The notes: generated from the letters alone by a model not told the origin. A DNA stretch of 64,000 nucleotides from CAKZNE01 sp040222435 (GCA_965212245.1 OZ243107.1:2480001-2544000), one strand, 5' to 3'; numbered from the stretch's first letter, positions 1-8,585 are shown. Numbers and translations are program-made.

Positions 1-1
1 T

Positions 2-1648
2 GGAGGTGTGTTTTTTATGGCCATAAGGAGTATGCCCTTTAGTATATCTGCAGGAGTCGGGTTCATCGTCCTCTTTGGTGTAGCTGTCCTTAACGGGCTG
101 GTACTTATCAGTCGTTTCAATTCATTAAAAATAGAAGGTATGACAGATTTAAAAGAACGGATTCTCACAGGAACAAAAGAACGTCTTAGGCCTATATTGT
201 TGACTGCAACTGCTGCCATTATGGGTTTTACACCGATGGCGTTTTCAGCCTCTGCAGGAGCTGAAGTGCAGCGACCCTTAGCTACTGTAGTAATTGGTGG
301 TCTTATCAGTGCAACACTGCTTACCTTGATAGTACTACCTGTACTCTACTCTTACATAGAAGGACGCAAGTCAGCGAGAAACAATACGAAAAGTCTTTCA
401 GTCAACGTAATTATCTTGCTTTGTGTATTAGGCGGATTGTTTGGCTCCATGCCTTCTGCTCAAGCCCAGGAAACCAAAGGGCGAATCGTGACTACTTTGG
501 ATGAAGCTGTTGCTATTGGGCTAGTCAATAATGGCAAGGTACAGGTAGCTAAAACCAATATTGAGTTTGAGCAGCAAGGTAAAAAAGCCGCTTTCAATCC
601 CGGAAAGACCGGGCTAGGACTTCAATACGGGCAATACAATAGTTTTGAGAAGGATTTTTCATTCAATATAGGTCAGGCCTTTGAATTCCCTACCGTTTAT
701 AGAAACCAAAAAAGGCTTGCTAATGAACGAACTTTGGGAAGTGAGAAGCAACTGGCAGTCACAGAGAGCGATTTAAAATGGAGCATCCGGCAATCGTGGT
801 ATCAGCTAGCCTATCTCCAAGAGAAACAGGAACTGCTTATTTATCAAGGCTCAGTATTTGACCGATTTCTAAGAGCAGCTACTATCAGATATGAAACAGA
901 GGCAGCTAACTACTTAGAAAAAGCCTCTGCTGAAACAAGTGTGATGGAAATACAGAATCAGCTAAAGTTACTGGAGGCTGATATTTCGATCCAGATTAGG
1001 CAACTTCAAATCCTGCTCAACGATACCACTGATTTATCTTTTGTTACAGAAGATTTGGTGGAAAGAGATGCTTTAAGGGTGTTGGATTTTGCTAAGCTAA
1101 GCAACAACCCTTTACTTGATTTGACCCGACAACAAATTGATATTGCCAATGCAGAAATGGCAGTACAATCTTCGAAGATGTCTCCAGATTTTTTTGTTGG
1201 TTACTTTAATCAGTCCCTCATTGGGGGAGCAACTGCTAACGGAGGCATTGCTACTTCATCTGATCGTTTTGGAGGTGTTCAGGCAGGCGTAGGCATACCC
1301 TTATTTTATAGCTCATATAAGGCCAACATCAAGGCGGCTAAGTTAAAAGCACAAATGGCCAAAACCAGCTCAGACTATTATTTCACTACGCTTCAGGGAC
1401 AATACAGACAGCAGTGGGAAGAGATCATGAAGTTTCAGGGAAGCCTTAATTATTATAAAGAGAAGGCCATCCCTCAAGCCAATTTGATTCTTGACAATGC
1501 CCAAAAAAGTTTTGAAAATGGAGCCATTGACTATGTTGAATATTTTCAAAGTATTAATAGGGCCTTGGAACTGAAATTCAATTACCTCAATACATTAAAT
1601 GGATATAACCAGGCTATAATTAATCTGGAATACCTGATAGGTCAATAA
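2..1648 (+). CDS. Heavy-metal RND efflux pump fused to TolC-type channel (3' part)
   Basis: This is the 3' end of a CzcA/CusA-family proton-driven metal pump. The frame is open to the left edge, so the start lies outside the window. The first ~120 residues are the end of the second RND membrane domain (GVAVLNGLVLISRFN, then ERLRPILLTATAAIMGF and a final helix with LIVLPVLYSYIEGR). A second signal-like hydrophobic stretch ending in AQAQ follows at about residues 130-152. The remaining ~390 residues are an outer-membrane-factor domain with long coiled-coil helices (TolC/CzcC type). Pump and channel are thus one polypeptide, an arrangement known in Bacteroidota. The adaptor gene follows 39 bases later. 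Substrate is inferred as Zn/Cd/Co/Ni from the P1B-4 ATPase nearby; Cu/Ag cannot be excluded because the pump core is missing. Confidence 0.9.
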   Translation, partial: GGVFFMAIRSMPFSISAGVGFIVLFGVAVLNGLVLISRFNSLKIEGMTDLKERILTGTKERLRPILLTATAAIMGFTPMAFSASAGAEVQRPLATVVIGGLISATLLTLIVLPVLYSYIEGRKSARNNTKSLSVNVIILLCVLGGLFGSMPSAQAQETKGRIVTTLDEAVAIGLVNNGKVQVAKTNIEFEQQGKKAAFNPGKTGLGLQYGQYNSFEKDFSFNIGQAFEFPTVYRNQKRLANERTLGSEKQLAVTESDLKWSIRQSWYQLAYLQEKQELLIYQGSVFDRFLRAATIRYETEAANYLEKASAETSVMEIQNQLKLLEADISIQIRQLQILLNDTTDLSFVTEDLVERDALRVLDFAKLSNNPLLDLTRQQIDIANAEMAVQSSKMSPDFFVGYFNQSLIGGATANGGIATSSDRFGGVQAGVGIPLFYSSYKANIKAAKLKAQMAKTSSDYYFTTLQGQYRQQWEEIMKFQGSLNYYKEKAIPQANLILDNAQKSFENGAIDYVEYFQSINRALELKFNYLNTLNGYNQAIINLEYLIGQ

Positions 1649-1687
1649 ACCAATCCCTTACAATAGGCAATTAAAAATAAATAAAAA

Positions 1688-2890
1688 ATGAAAAAGCATA
1701 TTATATATATAATGGTTACCATATTGGTGGCAACAGTATTTACAGGTTGCAGCAGTAAGTCTGCTGACAGTGCATCTGAGGAAAGCTTAGATGGACATGG
1801 TGAAGAAGAAACGGGTGAAGAAGGAGAAGTACATCTTTCCGAATTAAAGTTTAACAGTCTAGGCATTAAAGTAGATGTGATCCCAGTCAGGCCACTTTCG
1901 GGTGTAGTTGAGGCAAATGGACAACTGGAGGTACCACCACAGCATGAGGCTACTGTCACAGCAATTTTAGGTGCCAATGTCACCTCTATTAAAGTGATTG
2001 AAGGAGACAAAGTAAAAAAAGGACAAACGCTCGCTACATTGTCTCACCCTAACCTTTCTCAATTACAAACCAATTATGTGCGGGCATATAACCAGTTGCA
2101 GTTTTTAGAAAAAGACTATCAGCGACAGAAAAAGCTATATGACGAAAAGGTCGGTTCCGGCATGACTTTCCAGCAAACTCAGGCAGATTATATGTCCATG
2201 AAAGGAGAAGTGAAAGGCTATGAGACTCAATTGAGACAGCTTAGTATGAATATTGGAAAGGTTAAAGGGGGTGATATTTATCAAAATGTACCTGTAGTAA
2301 GTCCAATTGATGGATATATAGAAAAGGTAGAAGTACAAATTGGGCAATATGTGGATCCCCAACTCGGAATGTTCATGATCGTGAATACGGATCACATTCA
2401 TGCTGATTTGATGGTTTTTGAAAAGGATGTTTACAAGGTTAAGAAAGGACAGCAAATATTTTTCACTGTTGAGTCCGTGCCTGGGACTACCCTTACAGCC
2501 AAAATATATTCCGTGGGTAAACAGTTTGAACAGAACCCAAAGGCAGTACATGTACATGCGGAAATTGAACAAAAAAAGGAGTTCTTAATCCCTGGTATGT
2601 ATATCAATGGCAGAATCCATACAGGTGAAAATGCTGTGATGGCATTACCAGAATCTGCGATCATAGAGGAAGATGGGAAGCCTTACATTTTCATGGCAGA
2701 AGCTCATGAAGAAGATGGTAAGACCGAATGGGCATTTAAAGCGGTGGAAATACGAACAGGCATCACGGAAGACGGCTGGGTGGAGATTAAATTACTTGAG
2801 CCACTTCCTGAAGGAACAAAAGTGGCTTGGGACAATGCCTACTACCTGATTTCGGAAATGAAGAAAGGCGAAACCGGTCATGATGACTAA
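1688..2890 (+). CDS. RND efflux periplasmic adaptor (CzcB/CusB-like lipoprotein)
   Basis: A 400-residue membrane-fusion protein linking the inner-membrane pump to the outer-membrane channel. It starts with a lipoprotein signal peptide with the lipobox Cys at residue 21 (VFTGCSSK), so it is probably lipid-anchored. A short acidic, Glu-rich stretch follows. Next come the barrel-sandwich half with GDKVKKGQTLATLSHPNL, a coiled-coil hairpin (about residues 115-190), the second half of the lipoyl-like domain (SPIDGYIEKVEVQIGQYVD) and beta-barrel/membrane-proximal domains. This is the HlyD/CusB order and the length is normal. It lies 39 bases after the fused pump-channel gene and shares its strand, so co-transcription is likely. 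The N-terminal acidic/His residues could bind metal, but no HMBD-type motif is present. Confidence 0.9.
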   Translation: MKKHIIYIMVTILVATVFTGCSSKSADSASEESLDGHGEEETGEEGEVHLSELKFNSLGIKVDVIPVRPLSGVVEANGQLEVPPQHEATVTAILGANVTSIKVIEGDKVKKGQTLATLSHPNLSQLQTNYVRAYNQLQFLEKDYQRQKKLYDEKVGSGMTFQQTQADYMSMKGEVKGYETQLRQLSMNIGKVKGGDIYQNVPVVSPIDGYIEKVEVQIGQYVDPQLGMFMIVNTDHIHADLMVFEKDVYKVKKGQQIFFTVESVPGTTLTAKIYSVGKQFEQNPKAVHVHAEIEQKKEFLIPGMYINGRIHTGENAVMALPESAIIEEDGKPYIFMAEAHEEDGKTEWAFKAVEIRTGITEDGWVEIKLLEPLPEGTKVAWDNAYYLISEMKKGETGHDD

Positions 2891-2917
2891 AGTATTTTTA
2901 ATTTAAAAAAGAAAATC

Positions 2918-3247
2918 ATGAAAGAAATCAAAGCATTTTTAAAGCCAAAGAAAGTACAATTGGTAGTACAGTCCCTGCGGGATGCAGGGTTTGAAAGCGT
3001 AACAATATCCAAAGGGGAAGGCACGGGAGCTTACAAGAATCCTGATGCCTCTCCCTCTTTGGATTTTCATTTTACCGATAGTCCTATTGTCAGGTTGGAA
3101 CTGGTTTGCCAAAATGAAGAAATGGATAAAGCAGTACAATTGATATGCGGTAAGGCACATACCCAAGAGCCGGGAGATGGTATTATTTACGTTTCTGAAA
3201 TAGATAATGCTTATAGAATAAAGACAGGCGATTCTCTAAAACAATAA
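2918..3247 (+). CDS. PII-like (GlnB/CutA-fold) signalling protein
   Basis: A 109-residue protein of the PII/CutA-like trimeric ferredoxin fold. The N-terminus (KEIKAFLKPKKVQLVVQSLRD) and C-terminus (GDGIIYVSEIDNAYRIKTGD) match the first strand-helix and the final strand of GlnB proteins. The central T-loop region (residues 33-53) does not carry the uridylylated tyrosine context of true GlnB. Proteins of this type are found beside CusA/CzcA pumps in Bacteroidota and are annotated as PII family. It sits 27 bases after the adaptor gene and just before the Fur regulator, so the likely job is nucleotide- or metal-sensing control of the efflux operon rather than nitrogen control. That role is inference. 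Family assignment is fairly sure, ligand unknown. Confidence 0.8.
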   Translation: MKEIKAFLKPKKVQLVVQSLRDAGFESVTISKGEGTGAYKNPDASPSLDFHFTDSPIVRLELVCQNEEMDKAVQLICGKAHTQEPGDGIIYVSEIDNAYRIKTGDSLKQ

Positions 3248-3257
3248 TGACAAGCGG

Positions 3258-3680
3258 ATGATAAAAGAACTGGAAGAAAACCTATTACAGCACAAGATAA
3301 AGCCAACAGCCATGCGGCTGCTGGTACTGGAGTATCTCATGGGTAGAGACGCAGCTGTGAGTCTTACCGATTTATATAAGGACTTTGAGAAATCGGATAG
3401 GACTACCATCTACAGAACACTGAAGGTTTTTGAGGACAATGGCCTAGTGCACAGCATTGATGATGGCACTGGGGTGCCTAAATATGCCTTGTGCGAGGAA
3501 GGGTGTAAATGTGAAATTGAAAGAGACTTGCACCTGCACTTTCACTGTAGAATATGTGGACAAACCAAATGCTTGACCAGTTATAAAATTCCCGAAGTAG
3601 AGTTGCCCCATAAGTATGTTCCCGAAGAGGCCAACTTAGTGGTAAAAGGTGTTTGTGATCATTGCTCAGGGAATAAATAG
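3258..3680 (+). CDS. Fur-family metal-responsive transcriptional regulator
   Basis: A 140-residue Fur/Zur-family repressor. The N-terminal winged helix contains KPTAMRLLVLEYLM and the recognition-helix region SDRTTIYRTLKVFEDNGLVH. The C-terminal dimerisation/metal domain has HLHFHCRICGQTKCL and a final CDHC, giving the two CxxC-type pairs of a structural zinc site plus the histidine cluster of the regulatory site. Its position between the RND/PII genes and the P1B-4 ATPase suggests control of the local zinc/cobalt/cadmium efflux genes, not iron uptake. The gene starts 10 bases after the PII-like gene. The metal specificity cannot be decided from sequence. Confidence 0.9.
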   Translation: MIKELEENLLQHKIKPTAMRLLVLEYLMGRDAAVSLTDLYKDFEKSDRTTIYRTLKVFEDNGLVHSIDDGTGVPKYALCEEGCKCEIERDLHLHFHCRICGQTKCLTSYKIPEVELPHKYVPEEANLVVKGVCDHCSGNK

Positions 3681-3687
3681 AGAGATT

Positions 3688-6192
3688 ATGAAAAAACTAC
3701 AAATAAAAATACCTGTACTTCTTCCCGAAGTACCTGATAAGAAAGACCAATGCGTGAATAGGCTAATCAAGCTACTTGAAAGCAAAGAAGGCCTTGAAAA
3801 AGTGCATGTGGCAGATGAAACAGATAATGGTACGTCACAGCTTTGCTTCCATTATGACCCAGATATGATCTCCATAGATCGCATTCAGAAACTGGCTAAA
3901 CGTGCAGGAGCCTCCATTGGTGATAAATATGGGCATAGAATGATTGAAGTCGAAGGAATTCGTCATACCCGTCATGCCAGAAAAATTGAAGAAACACTCA
4001 ATAGATTAGATGGTGTTCTTCAATCATCAGTGTCTGCTTCGGGCATGATCGGATTAGAATTTGAAACCGCAAAAATAGATGAAGCCGAAATTCTTAAATC
4101 ATTACGTAAAGAAGGTCTAGACATCATTACCACAGAAGTACAAGTCGAACGGTACATAAGAAAGACTGCCGAAAACGATGTAGAGGTGAGACAAAATGAA
4201 GAAAAAGACCGCAATGACCATGAGGAAGGTGAAGATCATGAACACTCGCATGGAGGCATTTTCGGTAAAAATACGGAGCTGATCTTTTCCATCATTTGCG
4301 GGGTGCTGTTAGGTATTGGTTTTGGACTTTCTTACATAGAAGCTGTTCCCTCTTGGGTAAGCCTTTCCCTCTACATTACAGCCTATTTCTTTGGGGGATA
4401 TTTCACGGCCAAAGAAGCCATTCAAACAGTGGCCAAAGGAGGTTTTGAAATTGACTTTCTTATGCTCGTGGCAGCCATTGGAGCGGCTATTCTGGGCGAA
4501 TGGGCAGAAGGTGCGTTGTTGTTATTCCTGTTCAGCATGGGTCATGCACTGGAACACTACGCCATGAACAAAGCCCGTAAATCCATTGCTGCTTTGGCAG
4601 AACTCGCTCCTAAAACGGCATTACTTAAAAGAAATGATAAGACCGAAGAAGTTGGTATTGAGGAATTGAGCATAGGCGACATCATCGTGGTGAAGCCCAA
4701 TAGCAAAATCTCAGCCGATGGTGTGGTTGTAAGCGGTACCAGTAGTGTTAACCAGGCTCCAATCACCGGAGAGAGTGTACCTGTAGACAAGACACCAGTA
4801 GATGATCCAGAAAAAGATTGGTCTCAGGAAAAAGACATAAAAGACGAGAACCGTGCTTTTTCGGGTACTATCAATGGCAACAATACGCTGGAAATCAAAG
4901 TGATCAAAGAAGCCAAAGACTCTACACTTTCCCGATTGGTGAAACTGGTGAATGAAGCCCAGACCCAGAAATCACCTACACAGCGGCTGACCGACAAATT
5001 TGAGAAGTATTTTGTGCCTTCTGTATTGGTCTTGGTGGTCATACTCAATTTCGTTTTTTTGGTACTGGACGAAACGTTTAGCGAAAGTTTCTACCGTGCA
5101 ATGGCCGTATTGGTGGCAGCCAGCCCTTGCGCTTTGGCCATTGCCACACCAAGTGCAGTGCTAAGCGGAGTAGCCAGGGCAGCCAAAAGCGGGGTGCTTA
5201 TCAAAGGTGGCCGTCCGCTGGAAGATCTGGGTGTACTCACCGCCCTGGCTTTTGACAAAACCGGAACACTAACAGAAGGTAAGCCCAAGCTCACCGAAGT
5301 AATTCCTTTAGGTGATGTAAACGAGCAAGAACTGTTAAAAATAGCAGTAGCCGTAGAAAACCTCAGTGACCATCCACTGGCCAAAGCTGTAGTGCGGGAT
5401 GGTAAAGAGCGATTGGATGGTACTGATATACCTGATGCGAAAGATCTGGAAGCGGTGCTTGGTAGGGGGATCAAAGCCTCCTTGGGTGATGACAAAGTGT
5501 ACATCGGCAACCTGGACCTGTTTGAATCCCTGGATGATAATAAGACAGAGAAGGAAACAGAAGAAAAAGTAAAGTCACTGGAGTCAGATGGCAATACTAC
5601 CATGTTGATCCGTCAAAATGACAAATACATTGGCATCATTGCCCTGATGGATACCCCGAGGGAAGAAGCTAAAAACACATTGGAACGACTGAAAGAAATG
5701 GGTATCAAACGTATGATCATGCTAACGGGTGATAACCAGAAAGTAGCCGATGCAGTAGCCAAAGAGATTGGCCTCACGGATGCCTGGGGTAGTTTGTTGC
5801 CGGAAGAAAAAGTAGAAGCCATTAAAGAACTTAAGGAGAAAGAATCCAAAGTAGCGATGGTAGGTGATGGCGTGAATGATGCCCCGGCCATGGCCAACAG
5901 CACCGTAGGCATTGCCATGGGAGCCGCTGGCAGTGATGTAGCCCTGGAAACAGCTGATATTGCCCTGATGGCCGACAAGCTGGAAACCTTGCCTTTTGCT
6001 ATCGGTTTGAGTAGAAAGGCCAAAGGCATTATCAAACAAAACCTCTGGGTTAGTTTGGGAATAGTAGGTATTTTAATACCACTCACGATTTCAGGGATTG
6101 CAACCATCGGGCCTGCCGTGTTGATTCATGAAGGTTCTACTTTGGTAGTGGTATTTAATGCGCTGAGGTTGTTGGGGTATAAGAGAAACTAA
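3688..6192 (+). CDS. Heavy-metal P-type ATPase, P1B-4 type (Co/Zn/Cd exporter)
   Basis: An 834-residue metal-exporting ATPase. I chose the ATG at 3688, seven bases after the Fur stop and behind AGAGA, over an upstream in-frame ATG (3649) inside the Fur gene. Motifs: S479-P480-C481 in the transport helix, phosphorylation site DKTGTLT at D523, HPLAKAV in the nucleotide domain, GDGVNDAP at 726, and HEGST at 814 in the last helix. SPC plus HEGST marks subgroup P1B-4 (CoaT/CzcP/ZiaA-like), not the CPC copper pumps. The N-terminus has two ferredoxin-fold segments (about 1-75 and 85-150) resembling HMA domains but without CxxC, then an acidic His-rich linker (HEEGEDHEHSHGG) likely to bind metal. It probably closes the first operon. 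Confidence 0.93.
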   Translation: MKKLQIKIPVLLPEVPDKKDQCVNRLIKLLESKEGLEKVHVADETDNGTSQLCFHYDPDMISIDRIQKLAKRAGASIGDKYGHRMIEVEGIRHTRHARKIEETLNRLDGVLQSSVSASGMIGLEFETAKIDEAEILKSLRKEGLDIITTEVQVERYIRKTAENDVEVRQNEEKDRNDHEEGEDHEHSHGGIFGKNTELIFSIICGVLLGIGFGLSYIEAVPSWVSLSLYITAYFFGGYFTAKEAIQTVAKGGFEIDFLMLVAAIGAAILGEWAEGALLLFLFSMGHALEHYAMNKARKSIAALAELAPKTALLKRNDKTEEVGIEELSIGDIIVVKPNSKISADGVVVSGTSSVNQAPITGESVPVDKTPVDDPEKDWSQEKDIKDENRAFSGTINGNNTLEIKVIKEAKDSTLSRLVKLVNEAQTQKSPTQRLTDKFEKYFVPSVLVLVVILNFVFLVLDETFSESFYRAMAVLVAASPCALAIATPSAVLSGVARAAKSGVLIKGGRPLEDLGVLTALAFDKTGTLTEGKPKLTEVIPLGDVNEQELLKIAVAVENLSDHPLAKAVVRDGKERLDGTDIPDAKDLEAVLGRGIKASLGDDKVYIGNLDLFESLDDNKTEKETEEKVKSLESDGNTTMLIRQNDKYIGIIALMDTPREEAKNTLERLKEMGIKRMIMLTGDNQKVADAVAKEIGLTDAWGSLLPEEKVEAIKELKEKESKVAMVGDGVNDAPAMANSTVGIAMGAAGSDVALETADIALMADKLETLPFAIGLSRKAKGIIKQNLWVSLGIVGILIPLTISGIATIGPAVLIHEGSTLVVVFNALRLLGYKRN

Positions 6193-6230
6193 GGATTCTC
6201 TATTGCCCTCTTGAGGAATGTATTTAAGAA

Positions 6231-6261
6231 TTTGCTTAAATAAGCAAATAAACTACCTTTG
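6231..6261 (+). promoter_or_regulatory. ArsR-type operator inside a Bacteroidota promoter
   Basis: A perfect inverted repeat TTTGCTTA-AA-TAAGCAAA lies at 6231-6248. Its first four bases are the TTTG of a -33 box, and 19 bases later comes TACCTTTG (6254-6261), which fits the Bacteroidota -7 box TAnnTTTG. The operator therefore occupies the space where RNA polymerase binds. The imperfect palindrome style fits ArsR/SmtB repressors, and the next gene encodes one, so autorepression relieved by metal is the obvious model. The predicted transcription start is within a few bases of the ATG at 6267, so the mRNA may be leaderless. Confidence 0.75.
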
Positions 6262-6266
6262 TAAGC

Positions 6267-6641
6267 ATGGATCACAACTCTTGCGTAAGACAACAGGCAG
6301 ACCCTGAACAAATAAACCGCTGTAAAGACAGGGTTTCAGAGCTTAATGACACATTCCATTATTTATCCAACGGACTGGCTTTGGTGGGTAACAATGTGAG
6401 GTTAAAAATCCTATACCTGCTTTACGAAGAAAAACGGCTTTGTGTCTGCGACCTGAGCGACATTCTTGGAATGAACATCTCAGCGGTATCCCAACATTTA
6501 CGTAAACTGAAAGACAGAAAGCTCATTCAGACTGAACGGGAAGCACAAACCATTTTTTACTCTTTGACAAAAACTTACGAAGAATTGATGATCCCATTTT
6601 TCAAAATTCTTGATGAAAACCAAATATTGGAAACGATATGA
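6267..6641 (+). CDS. ArsR/SmtB-family metal-sensing repressor
   Basis: A 124-residue winged-helix repressor. The DNA-binding part reads VGNNVRLKILYLLYEEKRLCVCDLSDILGMNISAVSQHLRKLKD, with the CxC pair (CVCDL) in the position of the metal-binding ELCVCD box of ArsR/CadC proteins. An N-terminal Cys (NSCVR, residue 5) and Cys19 could complete a thiol site as in CadC. Such thiol sites suit Hg, Cd, Pb or As. The gene has its own promoter and operator at 6231-6261 and overlaps the MerT-like gene by four bases (ATGA), so it heads the mercury/cation module and most likely regulates itself and the following genes. Confidence 0.92.
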   Translation: MDHNSCVRQQADPEQINRCKDRVSELNDTFHYLSNGLALVGNNVRLKILYLLYEEKRLCVCDLSDILGMNISAVSQHLRKLKDRKLIQTEREAQTIFYSLTKTYEELMIPFFKILDENQILETI

Positions 6642-7288
6642 GATCAAATAAAAAACTAGCCGGAGCCGGGCTCGTGACAGCTATTGCAGCTTCATTGTGC
6701 TGTATAACACCGGTCTTAGCCCTTATTGCGGGAACAAGCGGGATTGCTTCAACTTTCTCCTGGCTTGAACCATTTAGACCGTATTTAATAGGCCTGACGA
6801 TTGTAGTCCTGGTTTTTGCTTGGTATCAAAAATTGAAACCCCGCTCCCAAGAAGAAATCGAATGTGCTTGCGAGGATGATGACCTGGCCGGCAAGGCAGG
6901 AAAACCTTCTTTTCGGCAATCCAAAACATCCCTGGGAATCGTTACTGTTTTTGCAGCACTCATGCTTGCATTTCCTCTGTATGCAGATGTTTTCTATCCA
7001 AAGTACAATAAACAAATAATGGTTGTTGACAAGGCGGATATACAAACCATTGAGTTTACAATCAGCGGCATGACCTGCAACGGGTGTGCAGAACACGTAA
7101 AACATGAAGTGAACAAACTTGACGGAATAATAGCAGTCAATGCTTCCTACGAAAATGGAAATGCAATTGTCGAATTTGACCAAACAAGGGCCAGCAACAT
7201 ACAAATTGAAAAGACAATTAACTCAACTGGCTATAAGGTTACGGGCCAAAAGCAGAAGAAACCATTAACCTGTTCGCAATGGCAATGA
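6638..7288 (+). CDS. MerT-MerP fusion, mercuric ion transport protein
   Basis: A 216-residue inner-membrane protein joining a MerT-like transporter to a MerP/HMA domain. Residues 1-65 hold two helices with the vicinal cysteines SLCCITPVLALIAGTSG typical of MerT. A Cys pair CAC follows in the cytoplasmic loop, and a third helix lies at about 98-116. Residues 133-205 are an HMA domain with ISGMTCNGCAEHV, the metal-binding CxxC. The MerTP arrangement is known from Bacteroidota. No merA or merB is in view, so mercury reduction, if any, is encoded elsewhere. Start overlaps the repressor stop (ATGA), indicating translational coupling. Confidence 0.88.
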   Translation: MRSNKKLAGAGLVTAIAASLCCITPVLALIAGTSGIASTFSWLEPFRPYLIGLTIVVLVFAWYQKLKPRSQEEIECACEDDDLAGKAGKPSFRQSKTSLGIVTVFAALMLAFPLYADVFYPKYNKQIMVVDKADIQTIEFTISGMTCNGCAEHVKHEVNKLDGIIAVNASYENGNAIVEFDQTRASNIQIEKTINSTGYKVTGQKQKKPLTCSQWQ

Positions 7289-7388
7289 ACGCTGGCTTGA
7301 AAACCAGCCAACTGAAAAACATGGTGTTCTCTTACCCAACCCTTGCTTCCGACATATCACATATGGTTTAAAAAAAGCTTATAGAAAA

Positions 7389-7595
7389 ATGAAGGTCATC
7401 TTAAAATCAAAAATCACTTGCCCAAACTGCGGGCATCAAAAAGTAGAGGAAATGCCAACTGACGCTTGTCAATTCTTCTATAAGTGCGAAAGCTGTAAAA
7501 CCGTTCTGAAACCAAAGCAAGGGGACTGCTGTGTATTTTGCAGCTATGGTTCGGAAAAATGTCCACCAATTCAGCAAGACAAGAGTTGTTGCTAA
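7389..7595 (+). CDS. GDCCVxC-domain small Cys-rich protein
   Basis: A 68-residue cysteine-rich protein with a zinc-ribbon-like first half (TCPNCGHQ, then YKCESCK) and the signature GDCCVFCSYG near residues 45-54, ending in CC. It has 10 or more cysteines and no signal peptide, so it is likely cytoplasmic. The family (GDCCVxC domain) is known near merT-type genes and contains selenoprotein members in other bacteria; here all signature positions are Cys. A role in thiol-based binding or hand-over of mercury-like ions is inferred from the neighbourhood (MerTP upstream, CDF-like transporter 8 bases downstream). Confidence 0.8.
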   Translation: MKVILKSKITCPNCGHQKVEEMPTDACQFFYKCESCKTVLKPKQGDCCVFCSYGSEKCPPIQQDKSCC

Positions 7596-7602
7596 AAATA
7601 CT

Positions 7603-8394
7603 ATGAAAAAAAGCACTTTCATTATCAGCAAAATGGACTGCCCTTCTGAAGAGCAAATGATCCGCATGAAGCTGGAACCTTATAGCGATGTAAAGCAGCT
7701 TTCGTTTGATATTCCCAATCGTAAACTGGAGGTATATCATACTGAGGAAGTAGAAAAGATCCATCAAGCCATCAGTGATCTCAAACTCAACGACCGCCTG
7801 AAAAAAACCGAAGAGGCGGAACTGCCCTTGGCCACTGATGATTCCAAACAGCGAAAAATACTCTGGTGGGTGCTGGTCATCAATTTCAGCTTCTTTGTAG
7901 TAGAGATGACCACCGGATGGATATCCCGTTCCATGGGCTTGATAGCCGATTCACTGGATATGCTGGCAGATTCCATCGTCTACGGCCTGAGTTTATTGGC
8001 TGTAGGTGCGGCCATGTCTCGCAAGAAAAAAGTAGCCAAGATCAGTGGTTACTTCCAAATGGGGTTGGCACTATTGGGCTTTTCAGAAGTATTGCGAAGG
8101 TTTTTCAGCGAAAGCGGGACACCTCTGTTTCAATGGATGATTATCATATCAATACTGGCTCTCATAGGCAACCTGGTTTCACTCTGGCTGATCAATAAAG
8201 CCAAAAGTGATGAAGCTCACATGCAGGCCAGTGCCATATTTACTTCAAACGATATTATTGTGAATGGTGGAGTGATACTGGCCGGGGTGCTGGTTTACTG
8301 GCTGGATAGCAAATGGCCTGATCTGGCCATTGGTGGGATTGTGTTCGCCTTTGTGATGCGCGGGGCACTAAGGATTTTGAAGTTGGCTAATTAA
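7603..8394 (+). CDS. Cation diffusion facilitator-like transporter with HMA-like N-terminus
   Basis: A 263-residue membrane transporter of the cation-efflux (CDF) superfamily. I chose the ATG at 7603, after the stop of the GDCCVxC gene, over an in-frame start inside that gene. Residues 1-65 form a degenerate HMA-like domain (ISKMDCPSEEQMIRMKL, CxxE instead of CxxC). Five to six helices follow, with the CDF site motifs IADSLDMLADS in the second helix and FTSNDIIVNGG in the fifth. The C-terminal cytoplasmic domain of full CDFs is missing; such short cation transporters are a recognised subgroup. Likely exports a divalent ion to the periplasm; the ion cannot be read from the sequence. Confidence 0.85.
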   Translation: MKKSTFIISKMDCPSEEQMIRMKLEPYSDVKQLSFDIPNRKLEVYHTEEVEKIHQAISDLKLNDRLKKTEEAELPLATDDSKQRKILWWVLVINFSFFVVEMTTGWISRSMGLIADSLDMLADSIVYGLSLLAVGAAMSRKKKVAKISGYFQMGLALLGFSEVLRRFFSESGTPLFQWMIIISILALIGNLVSLWLINKAKSDEAHMQASAIFTSNDIIVNGGVILAGVLVYWLDSKWPDLAIGGIVFAFVMRGALRILKLAN

Positions 8395-8585
8395 AAGAGA
8401 TCCGATCTTAAGTTTTGAGTCTCTCCAATGCTTCCGGTACTTATCAGGATTACGCTCTTTCAACCTCTGTAAATCTCATTAAACCAAACGGATGTAGGGA
8501 CACAGTAACGACAATTAGGGCACAAAAACCATAACTTCATAACATTTAAACAAGATTTCATAAACTATCCGCCTTTAGCTTGTTG

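Noticed and set aside
5091..6107. Long minus-strand frames inside the P1B-4 ATPase gene
   Set aside because: Shadows of the coding strand; Ser/Ala/Leu-biased and without motifs or start signals.
7300..7320. Hairpin GCTGG...CCAGC after the MerTP gene as a terminator
   Set aside because: The stem is only 5 bases and no T run follows.
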